Shown here piece after piece: positions 8,410 to 16,584 of a stretch of DNA of 64,000 nt (its first letter is position 1; the number at the start of each line of letters is the position of its first letter). The DNA lies in NCBI GenBank assembly GCA_036839975.1, contig DAISVU010000003.1:62001-126000 (forward strand), written 5' to 3'. The notes beneath the pieces were generated by a model. That model saw only the letters and a list, made by a program, of their open reading frames with translations. It searched no databases and was not told where the DNA came from. The position numbers and the translations under genes are program-made. The DNA is from RGIG7111 sp036839975 (lineage in GTDB: Bacteria > Bacillota > Clostridia > Peptostreptococcales > Anaerovoracaceae).

Positions 8410-9180
8410 ATGGACTTTGACTATTTCTATAACAGGGAAGCTGAGAGATTTAACTTTTTGAAAGTGCCGGAAATATTAGTTGATGGAGAAGCATTTAGAG
8501 GATTATCTGCTGAAGCAATTATCCTTTATTCAATGCTTCTGAAACGAACAGGAATGTCTTTTAAGAATAACTGGATATACAAAGAAGGTAGAGTATTTAT
8601 CTATTTCACAGTTGAAGAAATTATGAAAAGAAGAAATATCTCAAAGCCAACTGCCATAAAGACTTTAGATGAACTTGATGTAAAAAAAGGAATTGGACTT
8701 ATTGAAAGAGTAAGGCTTGGACTTGGTAAGCCGAATGTCATATATGTTAAAGACTTTATGAGCATATTAGTGGTAAAAGAAAATGACTTGCAGAAGTCAA
8801 AAAACTTTACTTCAGAAGTAAAAGATGTTGACCTCAGAAGTAAAGAAAATGAACTTCAAGAGGTTAAGAATGTTGACCGTAACTATATAGATAATAATAA
8901 GAGTAAGTATAGTAAGAGAGAATATAGTTTTGGTGAAAACGGACTTGGAACATTTCAAAATGTCTTTTTAGCTGATGAAGATATATCAGAATTGCAAATT
9001 ACATTAAATTCACAGCTTGATAATTACATTGAAAGATTATCTGCATATATCAAAAGCACCGGAAAGAATTACAAAGACCACAAGGCGACTATACTTTCAT
9101 GGTTTTATAAAGATCAGGGAAACAAGAAAGAAACGAATATCCCAACATGGGAAGAATACGATAAAGGAGAACACCTATGA
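8410..9180 (+). CDS. Replication initiator protein A, N-terminal domain family (RepA-N)
   Basis: A 256-residue protein starting at ATG 8410 after a GGGAGGTG site. The N-terminal 110 residues carry the RepA_N winged-helix pattern (FLKVPEIL, LSAEAIILYSMLLKR, IYFTVEEIMKRRNISKPTAIKTLDELD). The middle is lysine-rich and variable, and the C terminus (HKATILSWFYKD) is the usual closing motif of conjugative-element homologues. It probably starts autonomous replication of the excised element. It overlaps the DnaC-like gene by four bases (ATGA). The AT-rich codon use contrasts with the prophage. Confidence 0.87.
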   Translation: MDFDYFYNREAERFNFLKVPEILVDGEAFRGLSAEAIILYSMLLKRTGMSFKNNWIYKEGRVFIYFTVEEIMKRRNISKPTAIKTLDELDVKKGIGLIERVRLGLGKPNVIYVKDFMSILVVKENDLQKSKNFTSEVKDVDLRSKENELQEVKNVDRNYIDNNKSKYSKREYSFGENGLGTFQNVFLADEDISELQITLNSQLDNYIERLSAYIKSTGKNYKDHKATILSWFYKDQGNKKETNIPTWEEYDKGEHL

Positions 9181-10028
9181 TAAAAGAATTAGAAAAAATG
9201 ATGATAGAGGATGTTGAGTATGCCTATGATCCTGAAAAAGAATATATCAAGGATGGACATGCATTTTGTAAAGTTTGTCATGAAAGAAAAGACGGAAAAG
9301 TGATGGAGTTCTTTGATAACAAGATGATATTTAAGATTTCTTGCAAATGCGATAGAGATAGAGATGCAAGAGAAAAAGAAAGACAAAAGCAGATGGAGAT
9401 TGAACGATTAAAGAGTAGCTGCTTTAACTCGATTATTCAGTGGTCATACACATTTGAAAATTATCAGGGAGAAGAAAATCAAAGCCTTATTATTGCCAAG
9501 AATTTTGTAAAAGATTATGAGGAAATGAAAAAGGAAAATATAGGACTTTTGTTTTATGGTTCGGTAGGAAGTGGAAAGACATACCTTGCTTGTTCTATTG
9601 CCAATGCTCTAATTGAACAATATCAGGTAGGGGTTAAGATAAGAAATTTTGCACAGATTATCAACGAACTACAAAACGGCGGATTTGACCTTGATAAAAA
9701 CGCATATATTGAATCTCTTGTAAATACTTCCGTTCTTATCTTGGATGATTTAGGAATTGAAAGGGATACAAGTTATGCAAAAGAACAGGTATATAACATT
9801 GTCAACAACAGGTACTTAAAACAAAAACCGACTATTTTCACCACAAACCTTTCTTACGACACAATTATAAATTGTACAGAAAGTGTGGAGTATCAGAGGA
9901 TTTATTCACGAATTATAGAGATGTGTATTCCTGTTATGGTTGTAGGAGAAGATTTTAGAAAGGCTATTCAAAAGGATAAGCTGGCTCGTAATAAAGAGAG
10001 GTTACTGAATGGAGGTGAGAGAAGTTGA
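9177..10028 (+). CDS. DnaC/IstB-like AAA+ ATPase
   Basis: A 283-residue ATPase of the helicase-loader family. The N terminus has a Cys cluster (CKVCHERK, then CKCD) typical of DnaC-like proteins of mobile elements. Residues 120-270 form the AAA+ core: Walker A GSVGSGKT, Walker B VLILDDLG, sensor 1 TIFTTNLS. It probably loads the host replicative helicase at the origin bound by the RepA-N protein encoded just upstream, with which it overlaps. Downstream it overlaps pcfB by four bases, so repA, dnaC and pcfB form a coupled operon. Confidence 0.88.
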   Translation: MIKELEKMMIEDVEYAYDPEKEYIKDGHAFCKVCHERKDGKVMEFFDNKMIFKISCKCDRDRDAREKERQKQMEIERLKSSCFNSIIQWSYTFENYQGEENQSLIIAKNFVKDYEEMKKENIGLLFYGSVGSGKTYLACSIANALIEQYQVGVKIRNFAQIINELQNGGFDLDKNAYIESLVNTSVLILDDLGIERDTSYAKEQVYNIVNNRYLKQKPTIFTTNLSYDTIINCTESVEYQRIYSRIIEMCIPVMVVGEDFRKAIQKDKLARNKERLLNGGERS

Positions 10029-10510
10029 TCAATGAAGAGATAGCAAGAAAAACGCTGAATATGGAAGTAAGAGCTGCTAAGGTAACATGGAAACTTCTAT
10101 TGGATTTACTAAAGAAGCTGATGAAAGAGGCAGAAAAACTTGGTGGACTTGAAAAGCTGGTTAATGCTAATGGAAATGAAGTAAAACTCAAAGATATGGT
10201 TAAAAAAGGACAGCTTGAAGAAATTCCGGTAGAAGAAGCAGAGCTTAAGGAACTGAAAAAAGAGTTGAACAGATATGGGGTTAAGTTTTCTTTGATGAAA
10301 GATAAGGAAAGTGGAAAATACTCAGTATTCTTTCAAGCTAAAGATATGAAGGTTATGGATAAAGCATTTAAGCACGCTCTTTCCGAATCAGAAAAGAAAA
10401 CGGAAAGAAAGGAGTCCATTCATAAGAATATTGAAAAGTTCAAGGAAATGGCAAAGAACTCTGTTTCTAAGGATAAAGTTAAGAATAAACAGAAGGAGCA
10501 GAGCCTATGA
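10025..10510 (+). CDS. PcfB family conjugation accessory protein
   Basis: A 161-residue, lysine-rich protein. The start is TTG 10025, set by a GGAGGTGAG site seven bases upstream. The first 60 residues (ARKTLNMEVRAAKVTWKLL, LGGLEKLVNANG) and the later segment with GVKFSLMKDKESGKYSVFFQAKD match PcfB/DUF3801. In pCF10, PcfB-type proteins act with the relaxase and coupling protein to bring DNA to the mating channel. The gene overlaps traG downstream by four bases, the standard order in Tn1549-type elements. It looks intact although its partner traG is broken. Confidence 0.82.
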   Translation: MINEEIARKTLNMEVRAAKVTWKLLLDLLKKLMKEAEKLGGLEKLVNANGNEVKLKDMVKKGQLEEIPVEEAELKELKKELNRYGVKFSLMKDKESGKYSVFFQAKDMKVMDKAFKHALSESEKKTERKESIHKNIEKFKEMAKNSVSKDKVKNKQKEQSL

Positions 10511-10845
10511 TAGATAAGATATTAAAAGACATCAAAGGCTTATTTAAGGTGCAGGATAAGGTAAAGTTTCTAAAGCAGAATATTCCCTATCTTGCATTTT
10601 TCTATTTAGGAAACATCTTTTCAAATCATGTAAGAAGCTATATTGGAGGAGATGTGATAGATAAAATATTTCAAGGGATATTAGAACTTAACACAATGAG
10701 CTTTCTTCCAAGCCTTCATCCTACGGATATTATAATGGGCGTGGTAGTAGCTGTTTTAATCAAAATTATCGTATATACCAAAGGGAAAAATGCTAAAAAG
10801 TTTAGACAGGGGAAAGAGTATGGCTCAGCAAGATGGGTTGCATAA
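10507..10845 (+). pseudogene. traG: traG/virD4 coupling protein, 5' part (split by insertion)
   Basis: The first 110 residues of a VirD4-type coupling protein: two membrane segments (PYLAFFYLGNIFSNHV and IIMGVVVAVLIKIIVY) and then KNAKKFRQGKEYGSARW. In intact relatives the next residue is glycine and the chain runs on to the Walker A motif. Here the frame runs through GATGGG into foreign DNA at base 10,838 and stops eight bases later. The missing part resumes exactly in frame at base 21,492. The insertion lies between the membrane domain and the ATPase domain and inactivates the protein. Confidence 0.88.
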
Positions 10846-10895
10846 TATTAACTGAACAGGAGTGATATATAGACACAAAAAAGGAGGATAACGCC

Positions 10896-12530
10896 ATGAT
10901 GGAATATGCAACCAAAATCACTGCACTATACTCCCGCCTTTCAGTTGGTGATGAGGATAGGGACGGTGGGGAAAGCAACAGTATCGTAAATCAAAAGGCA
11001 TTTTTAGAGAGATATGCAAGACAGCACAAGCTGATGAACATTCGCCACTATATCGACGATGACGAAAGCGGAAGGTTCTTTGACCGCTCCGCATATACAC
11101 AGATGATAAGCGATGTAGAAAGCGGAAAAATTGGCATTGTCATTATGAAAGATATGACAAGGTGGAAGCCGGTAGCAACAGAAGCCCCCTACGGCTATAT
11201 AAAAGACCCTAACAACAAAGATTTTTGGATAGTCGATAAAGAAGCTGCCGAAGTCGTAAAACTCATTTTTACGCTCTTTATGGAGGGGAAAAACCGCAAT
11301 CAGATAGCCGTTTATCTGAAAGAAAAAGAAATACTAACCCCAACCTTTTATATGAAACAGCAAGACAGAGGAACCGCAAAAAGCAGAACACTCAATGAAG
11401 AAAACCGCTATAACTGGAACAAAGCAACCCTAACACGCATACTGCAAAGGCAGGAGTATTGTGGCGATGTAGTCAACTTCAAAACCGAAAAGCATTACAA
11501 AGACAAACGAAACCACTATGTCGATAAAGATAAGTGGCAGATTATAAAAAATGTGTATGAACCAATTATCGACCGAGCTACCTATGAAAATGTACAGCGG
11601 ATATTAAAAAACGCACCTGTTAAAAGACCGAACGGAGATGGAGAAATCCACCCATTATCGGGATTGATGTATTGTAAAGATTGCGGAACGAAAATGCACA
11701 TTCGTACCATACACAAAAACGGAAAAGTACAGCATGTAACCTATTGCAGTGAATATGCCAAAGGCAAAGCTAAACACCCCAAATGCCATTCTCCACATCG
11801 AATTGATGTCGATGATGTCATGGAAACGCTCAAAGAGGTTTTACGAAAGATAGGCAAGTTTTCATTCACAAACAAATCAGAGTTTGAAGCATTGGTAAAA
11901 AACAGTCTTGCCAAAGAACAGACCGAGGAAGTAGGGAAACAGAAAAAGCGTATTCCACAAATCACAGACAGATTGGCACAGATAGAAAGAGTGATAAATA
12001 AACTGTATGAAGATAACGCACTGGGAAATATCGAGCCGAAACGCTATGAACAACTATCGGGAAAATATGCAGAAGAATATTACAGCTTAAAATCGGAACA
12101 GGAGCAAATCGAGGAACGCTTATCCGAGTTTGAAAATGCTAACCAAAGAGCAAAGAATTTTATCAAATTGGCAGAAAGTTATTCAGACTTTGAAGAACTT
12201 ACCCCCGCCGCCATCAATGAGTTTATTAATAAAATCGTTGTGCATGAGCGAGATGTCAAAAGAGCAAAATATACCGTTCAGCGTATCGAAGTCTACTTCA
12301 ACTATATCGGAAAATTTGAAAATGAACTCACAAAAGAGATAGAACCGACAGAAGAAGAAATGATACAGATGAGGGAAGAAATCGAAGAAGCAAAGAAAGA
12401 AAAATCAAGAGCTTACCATAGAAAATATTCCAAAGAATACAGAGCCAAAAATCTTGAAAAGTTTAGAGAATATGAACGGATAAAAGCAAGGGAATACAGA
12501 GCAAAAAAGAAGCTACAAGCCACAATTTAA
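10896..12530 (+). CDS. TndX/TnpX-type large serine recombinase with internal deletion
   Basis: A 544-residue recombinase of the TndX/TnpX group. Catalytic Ser16 sits in YSRLS; the recombinase domain (EAPYGYIKDPNNKDFWIVD onward), zinc ribbon (CKDCGTKMH, CHSPHRID), coiled coil and C-terminal DUF4368-type region are all present. The catalytic domain is short: after IVIMKDMTRW (residue 90) the chain jumps to KPVATEAPYGY, where relatives have the GRD/GRN block, the long E helix and about 80-90 more residues. The frame is kept. The enzyme has probably lost recombination activity. Position at the left end of the nested element marks it as that element's integrase. Confidence 0.8.
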   Translation: MMEYATKITALYSRLSVGDEDRDGGESNSIVNQKAFLERYARQHKLMNIRHYIDDDESGRFFDRSAYTQMISDVESGKIGIVIMKDMTRWKPVATEAPYGYIKDPNNKDFWIVDKEAAEVVKLIFTLFMEGKNRNQIAVYLKEKEILTPTFYMKQQDRGTAKSRTLNEENRYNWNKATLTRILQRQEYCGDVVNFKTEKHYKDKRNHYVDKDKWQIIKNVYEPIIDRATYENVQRILKNAPVKRPNGDGEIHPLSGLMYCKDCGTKMHIRTIHKNGKVQHVTYCSEYAKGKAKHPKCHSPHRIDVDDVMETLKEVLRKIGKFSFTNKSEFEALVKNSLAKEQTEEVGKQKKRIPQITDRLAQIERVINKLYEDNALGNIEPKRYEQLSGKYAEEYYSLKSEQEQIEERLSEFENANQRAKNFIKLAESYSDFEELTPAAINEFINKIVVHERDVKRAKYTVQRIEVYFNYIGKFENELTKEIEPTEEEMIQMREEIEEAKKEKSRAYHRKYSKEYRAKNLEKFREYERIKAREYRAKKKLQATI

Positions 12531-12571
12531 AAGTAATACAGAAAATTAAATATCAACCAATTCGAAAGAGG

Positions 12572-12598
12572 TTTCCTGAGTACAGGAAATCTTTTTTT
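12572..12598 (+). terminator. Terminator between the recombinase and TnpW
   Basis: A perfect 7-bp stem TTTCCTG / CAGGAAA with loop AGTA, then TCTTTTTTT. It lies 42 bases after the recombinase stop. Confidence 0.75.
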
Positions 12599-12621
12599 GT
12601 GCAAGTCGAAAGGAGGATTAA

Positions 12622-12819
12622 ATGGCAGAAAATGAAAAAGCACAAAGCAGTGAAATAAAGACTAATGAAGAACGAGAAATGCCCCGAAAACCGAATGGTA
12701 TTATGATAAAAAAGATAAATGAAAAAACTTTTGTAACGGAAATATATTTTGACAAAAATAGCAAGGAAACATTCCAAGATAAGCTGTTTAAGGTAGTACA
12801 TTCTGAACGGAATAAATAG
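12622..12819 (+). CDS. TnpW-like transposon protein
   Basis: A 65-residue protein starting at ATG 12622 behind AAAGGAGG. The core KKINEKTFVTEIYFDKNSKETFQDKLFKVV matches the pattern of the TnpW family, small proteins found next to TnpX-type recombinases in Tn4451 and relatives. Their function is unknown. The first 25 residues are polar and poorly conserved. It is separated from the recombinase by a terminator and lies ahead of the mobilization genes, as expected for this element type. Confidence 0.7.
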   Translation: MAENEKAQSSEIKTNEEREMPRKPNGIMIKKINEKTFVTEIYFDKNSKETFQDKLFKVVHSERNK

Positions 12820-12916
12820 AAAAAAAGTCGTAAAACCAACAAGTCAATGTGTACTTTAAATTTATAGGTAGTTGTTAACTGCTACATAAAGAGAAAAGTT
12901 ATTTTTTGAAAATAAG

Positions 12917-13237
12917 ATGGAGAAAATCGAAATGAAAGAATTAGAAAATGTAATGAACCGGTTAGAAAAAGAAACAAAGAAAAAAGAGCAGGCAGAAAAT
13001 AAAATTAAGCAATTAAGACAAAAGAGAAATAGGCTAAAAAGAAACTCAGACACGAAACGAAAAGTAGAAAAAGGGGGAGTGTTTGAGAAATTTGAAAAAC
13101 AGATAACAGGAGCCGAAGAAAATACAGATAATGATTTGATGTATGCCTTTTTAGACTATGTACTTTCCGATAACAGAAACAGAGAGAAGTTAAAAGAACT
13201 TACAGAAATTCATTTAAGAAAAAAGGAACTTCCATAG
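12917..13237 (+). CDS. DUF3847-like protein ahead of the relaxase
   Basis: A 106-residue, highly charged protein. The N-terminal 60 residues form a basic coiled coil (EKETKKKEQAENKIKQLR) followed by RKVEKGGVFEKFE, the typical position of the conserved Arg/Gly motif in DUF3847 proteins. The end (LMYAFLDYVLSDNRNREKLKEL) matches the family's short C-terminal helix. DUF3847 genes are usually found just upstream of MobA/MobL relaxase genes and the oriT of mobilizable elements, as here, and may help build the relaxosome. The ribosome binding site of the chosen ATG is weak; ATG 12932 is an alternative. Confidence 0.65.
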   Translation: MEKIEMKELENVMNRLEKETKKKEQAENKIKQLRQKRNRLKRNSDTKRKVEKGGVFEKFEKQITGAEENTDNDLMYAFLDYVLSDNRNREKLKELTEIHLRKKELP

Positions 13238-13361
13238 AAGAAAGCTCAACTATTCAAGCTGAAAATTTTGAAGATGATGATGAAGAAATGACAGACTAAG
13301 CATAGGCAGTACAGGAAAATGAATATGGAAATTGAGATATAGCAGAGTGAGGAATGTTTTA

Positions 13362-13405
13362 GGACTTTGTTTTTTATTGATTTTAATCAATAAAAAACAA
13401 AGTCC
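13362..13405. repeat. 19-bp perfect inverted repeat near oriT
   Basis: The arms GGACTTTGTTTTTTATTGA and TCAATAAAAAACAAAGTCC are perfect reverse complements around the 6-base spacer TTTTAA. It lies 125 bases after the DUF3847 stop and 215 bases ahead of the relaxase start. It may be a relaxosome binding site or a bidirectional terminator. Confidence 0.8.
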
Positions 13406-13415
13406 ACAGGGGTTT

Positions 13416-13434
13416 AAGGGGGAGTATCCCCCTT
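13416..13434. repeat. GC-rich hairpin AAGGGGGA/TCCCCCTT
   Basis: A perfect 8-bp inverted repeat around the trinucleotide GTA in otherwise AT-rich DNA. Such G5/C5 hairpins recur in transfer regions of Tn4451-like and other mobilizable elements. It sits between the 19-bp repeat and the putative nic region. Confidence 0.7.
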
Positions 13435-13505
13435 GAACAAATAAAAATGCTTTAGCGTTTTTGTTTCCTTAGCGGAGCTACAAGCTTTCTGCAAGATAAG
13501 CAAAG

Positions 13506-13560
13506 CACCGTAGTTAAACGGTGTATCTTTGCGCCCTTGTAAACAAGGGAGCGAAGATAC
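13506..13560 (+). other. Putative oriT of the nested element (MOB-Q-like nic region)
   Basis: A 6-bp inverted repeat CACCGT / ACGGTG (13,506-13,523) is followed by TATCTTTGCGCCCTTG. In RSF1010-type origins an inverted repeat is followed by TAAGTGCGCCCT, the nick region of MobA-type relaxases. The GCGCCCT core and the spacing from the repeat fit. A second, imperfect inverted repeat spans the GCGCCCTTG itself (13,522-13,560). The relaxase gene starts 60 bases downstream. The exact nick position is not shown by the sequence. Confidence 0.62.
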
Positions 13561-13619
13561 TACCGAACATAGAGATAACGAAATTGCATTTTAAAAAATG
13601 GAAAGGAAAGAAAAAACTG

Positions 13620-15259
13620 ATGGAAACCAAAAGTTTGCATACCCATGTAGATATAGTGTCAAGGTCAAAGGGGCATAGCGTAATTGCAAAGGCTGCATAT
13701 AATGCAAGAGATAAATTAAAAGACGATTACTATGGTAAAACTCATGATTATTCTAAAAAAGATGACCTTGTTTTTTCAAAAATATTCTTGCCGGAACATA
13801 TTCCAAAAGAGTTTTCAAACAGAGAATTTCTATGGAATAGTGTTGAGAAAATAGAAAAAAGTAAAAAATCACAACTGGCAAGAAATCTACTTTTTACTTT
13901 GCCAAGAGAATTAAAAGAGGAAGATAGAATAAATCTCATCAGTGAGTTCATAGAAGAAAATTTTACCTCCAAAGGTATGATAGCGGATTGTAATATTCAT
14001 AATCCTACAGCCAGTGATAAGGAAGAACAGCCACATGCTCATATCTTACTCATCCTTAGAGAAATTGACGAACAAGGAAAATGGAAACCTAAAAGCAGAA
14101 AAGAATATATCCTTGATGAAAATGGAGAAAAGATAAAACTAAAAAGTGGAAACTATAAATCAAGAAAAGTAAATCCAAATGATTGGAATGAACCTGACAA
14201 AGCAAAAGAGTGGAGAGAAAACTTTTCAGAGAAAGCAAATGAGTATTTAGCAAAAAATAATATAGATAAAAGAATAGATCCACGCACTTTTGAAGAACAA
14301 GGAAGAGAAGAACTACCACAAATTCATTTAGGGACAAGTAGCTATCAGATGGAGAAAAAAGGAATACTGACAGAAAGAGGAAATCATAACAGAAAAATTA
14401 TAGCCTTTAATTTAGAGTTTAAGAAGTTGAAAGTGGAACTGTCAAAACTTATATCTTGGATAAGTTCATTACTTGGAAGCCTGCAATCAAAATATGATGA
14501 GTATAAACAGACAAGACAAGATGGAATAGATAATAAAGCAGAACTCTTTAACCTCTATGAATATATTTCCATCTATCACGATATACAGGGGAAAAAGCAA
14601 GACTGTTAAATCCCTATGCAAGTAATAAAAAGATAGGGGCAGACCTAAAACGATTCTCAAAGGCAAGGATATATCTGAAAGACAATGACCTTAAAACCAT
14701 AGCCGATTTGCAAGAAAAGATAAGCACACTTCAAGCAAACAATAAGAAAATCAGTCAAGATATTAAGGCTAAAAATACAAGGATAGAAAGTCTAAATAAC
14801 TGCTTTGTCTATGCGGACATCATCAAGGATAATAAGCAAATCTTTGAGGAATGGAACAGCAAATCATTATTCAAAGACAGCTTCTATAATTCCCATAAAG
14901 AACAGATAGACAAATACAAAAGAGCAAGGGTAATCATCGAAAAGATAACAGGCTCATCAGCTATCAAGGCTAAGGGTTGGCAAAGGGATATACAAAGTCT
15001 TGAAATTGAAATTACTAAGCTAAATAAACAAGCTCAATCTATTAAAGAAGAATACGAAAGTATCAATCATATCAAGTATGCAGTTAAGACCGTAAATGAT
15101 GATTATGGTATCGACCTATCTATTGAGATAGACAAGGCGATTAAGCGAGGAGAAAAGCCAAGCGTTATTGCACAGATTAAGAAATACCAGGAGCAACAAG
15201 AATCCTATGAAAAACGAAAGGAAAGGACAAAGGATTGTTACAGAAATGAGGAAAGGTAG
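13620..15259 (+). pseudogene. MobA/MobL relaxase, broken by a one-base frameshift
   Basis: The N-terminal part (13,620-14,609, 329 residues) has MobA/MobL relaxase motifs: HTHVDIVSRSKGHSVIAKAAYNAR split over motif I, and the metal-binding PHAHILLILREID. The frame ends at TAA 14,607 right after a GGGGAAAAAG run. Read in the -1 frame the protein continues (ARLLNPYASNKKIGAD) to 15,259 as a long coiled-coil C-terminal region. One missing base explains this. ATG 13,620 is used because the upstream GTG lies inside the oriT. With the break, only a truncated protein containing the catalytic domain would be made. Confidence 0.8.
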
Positions 15260-15291
15260 AATGAAATGACAGATAAAAGACATTATTGGTA

Positions 15292-15408
15292 AAGTTAAAA
15301 GATAATTTCTACAATGAGCATACGGCAGAGATTATTTTATTTGATAGTGCAAGAAAATATCTGAAAGAATATTTAGGAGAAAACAAGACATTAGCTGTCA
15401 GCAAATGA
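15292..15408 (+). pseudogene. Relaxase C-terminal fragment
   Basis: A short frame without a start reads KLKDNFYNEHTAEII followed by LFDSARKYLKEYLGENKTL and stops at TGA 15,406. 'ILxDSARKYLKE' is a typical block near the C terminus of other MobA/MobL relaxases of clostridial elements. It lies in a different frame from the relaxase upstream, and is either the eroded end of that gene or a scrap of a second one. Confidence 0.55.
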
Positions 15409-15807
15409 AAAGACGAAGTTAGTAGTTACAGTAACAAGAAAGGCGCCTATTACAGGTAAAACGGAGTGAGTTAGACTTATAAAAGCGAGCGGAAAACGGG
15501 TTAACATTATAAACTTTGAAACATATTTTGATTTCGTGTAAATGACTGTTGCAGCTCTAAAAAGAGCTTTTAGATTTAATATTTAAAAACAAAAATGTAA
15601 CAATCATAAACTTTTCTACTGTGGCAATAGGGAAAGCCTTGTTAGGCATGAAGCAGAAATTCGCATAAAGAGGCTGTGATATCTTGGGGTGAACATCAAA
15701 TTTGTGTTAAGCCTTCTTAAGGAATTAAATATTGCAATAACTAAAACATTACATTCCATATAAAAAGTTTGCGGACATTCCTAATCGAGGAATGCTTACA
15801 GGGTTTT
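15409..15807. other. Non-coding stretch between mobilization and cargo genes
   Basis: About 400 AT-rich bases with no credible gene. They contain one small hairpin, AGCTCT/AGAGCT with TTTT (about 15,555-15,575), and near the end the inverted repeat CATTCCT/AGGAATG (15,776-15,794), which may end the minus-strand regulator transcript. It marks the join between backbone and cargo of the nested element. Confidence 0.5.
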
Positions 15808-16476
15808 TCAATTATCTTGTGTGAAATGTATTTTAAAATGATTTCTTTTAACAGAGATGACACCATCTTTTTGCATTTTTCCAAGCTCTTTAGACAAAGA
15901 AGTTCTCTCTAGATTAAGATAATCTGCAAGTTGCTGGCGATCAAAAGGTATGTAGAATTCTTTTGTACCTTTTTGAAGAGATATGGAATTAAGATAGGCT
16001 AACACTCTTCCCCGAATTGTCTTGGGAGAAATGTGGAAGCTCCTGCTTGAGAGAATAAGATTTTTATAAGAAGATATGTTAAGAAGATTCTTTACGATTT
16101 TCAATGTCCAACTGCTTTCTAATGAATGTAGTTGCTTAAGAATGTTAAGTCGAATAAAAATAATGTGACATTCTTCATTAGCTGTTACGTCCACAAGCAT
16201 TGGCTCGCTTTCAAGCAGAGCATAGGTTTCAGCAAAAAACTCTCCTTTTCCGACATGACTCAGGATTGTTCGATTGCCCCACATATCATTGCTTTCAATA
16301 ATAACGCTTCCATCTATCACAATACCCATACAATCTGTAACTGTACCTGCATGAAAAATTGTGGCGTTTTTCTTATATTTTCTTTCAAATGATGAAAGAG
16401 CATTCAGTGTATTTTCAATTTCTTTTTTATCCATATCTTGAAATAGTACAATTTTTTGTAAACTTGATATATCCAT
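15808..16476 (-). CDS. Crp/Fnr family regulator, HcpR-like
   Basis: A 222-residue regulator. Residues 20-125 form the cNMP-binding-type beta roll (ATIFHAGTVTDCMGIVIDGSVII, GEFFAET), and residues 150-215 the winged helix (PFDRQQLADYLNLERTSLSKELGKMQKDGVI). Cysteines are sparse and there is no Fnr-type N-terminal Cys cluster, so an iron-sulfur sensor is unlikely; HcpR-type proteins are thought to sense nitrosative stress, in some cases through haem. It diverges from a ferredoxin gene and lies near hcp, the two classic HcpR targets. An AAAGGAG site precedes ATG. The palindrome 35 bases upstream may also make it self-regulated. Confidence 0.85.
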   Translation of the reverse strand: MDISSLQKIVLFQDMDKKEIENTLNALSSFERKYKKNATIFHAGTVTDCMGIVIDGSVIIESNDMWGNRTILSHVGKGEFFAETYALLESEPMLVDVTANEECHIIFIRLNILKQLHSLESSWTLKIVKNLLNISSYKNLILSSRSFHISPKTIRGRVLAYLNSISLQKGTKEFYIPFDRQQLADYLNLERTSLSKELGKMQKDGVISVKRNHFKIHFTQDN

Positions 16477-16510
16477 TGGGCTTCATCTCCTTTAAAAATA
16501 AAAATTCAAA

Positions 16511-16554
16511 ATGTGGTTACAACCACATACATGTAATTGAAATTATACTATAAC
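16511..16554 (+). promoter_or_regulatory. Operator/promoter of the ferredoxin gene (site 1)
   Basis: The 18-bp palindrome ATGTGGTTACAACCACAT (16,511-16,528) is perfect. Its centre lies 29.5 bases ahead of the first base of a TATAAC -10 box (16,549-16,554), placing it near -41.5 from the expected transcription start, the class II activator position for Crp/Fnr proteins. It also lies close to the divergent regulator gene. The second site at 17,376 has the same geometry. Confidence 0.78.
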
Positions 16555-16584
16555 TTTTAACATAACAACAAGGAGGTGAACGAC

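Noticed and set aside
13521..13619. Upstream extension of the relaxase gene to GTG 13,521
   Set aside because: It would start inside the putative oriT hairpin and adds residues with no match to the relaxase family.
14586..14600. Programmed -1 frameshift site in the relaxase gene
   Set aside because: The run is not in the X-XXY-YYZ phase and no clear downstream pseudoknot is seen; a simple one-base loss is more likely.
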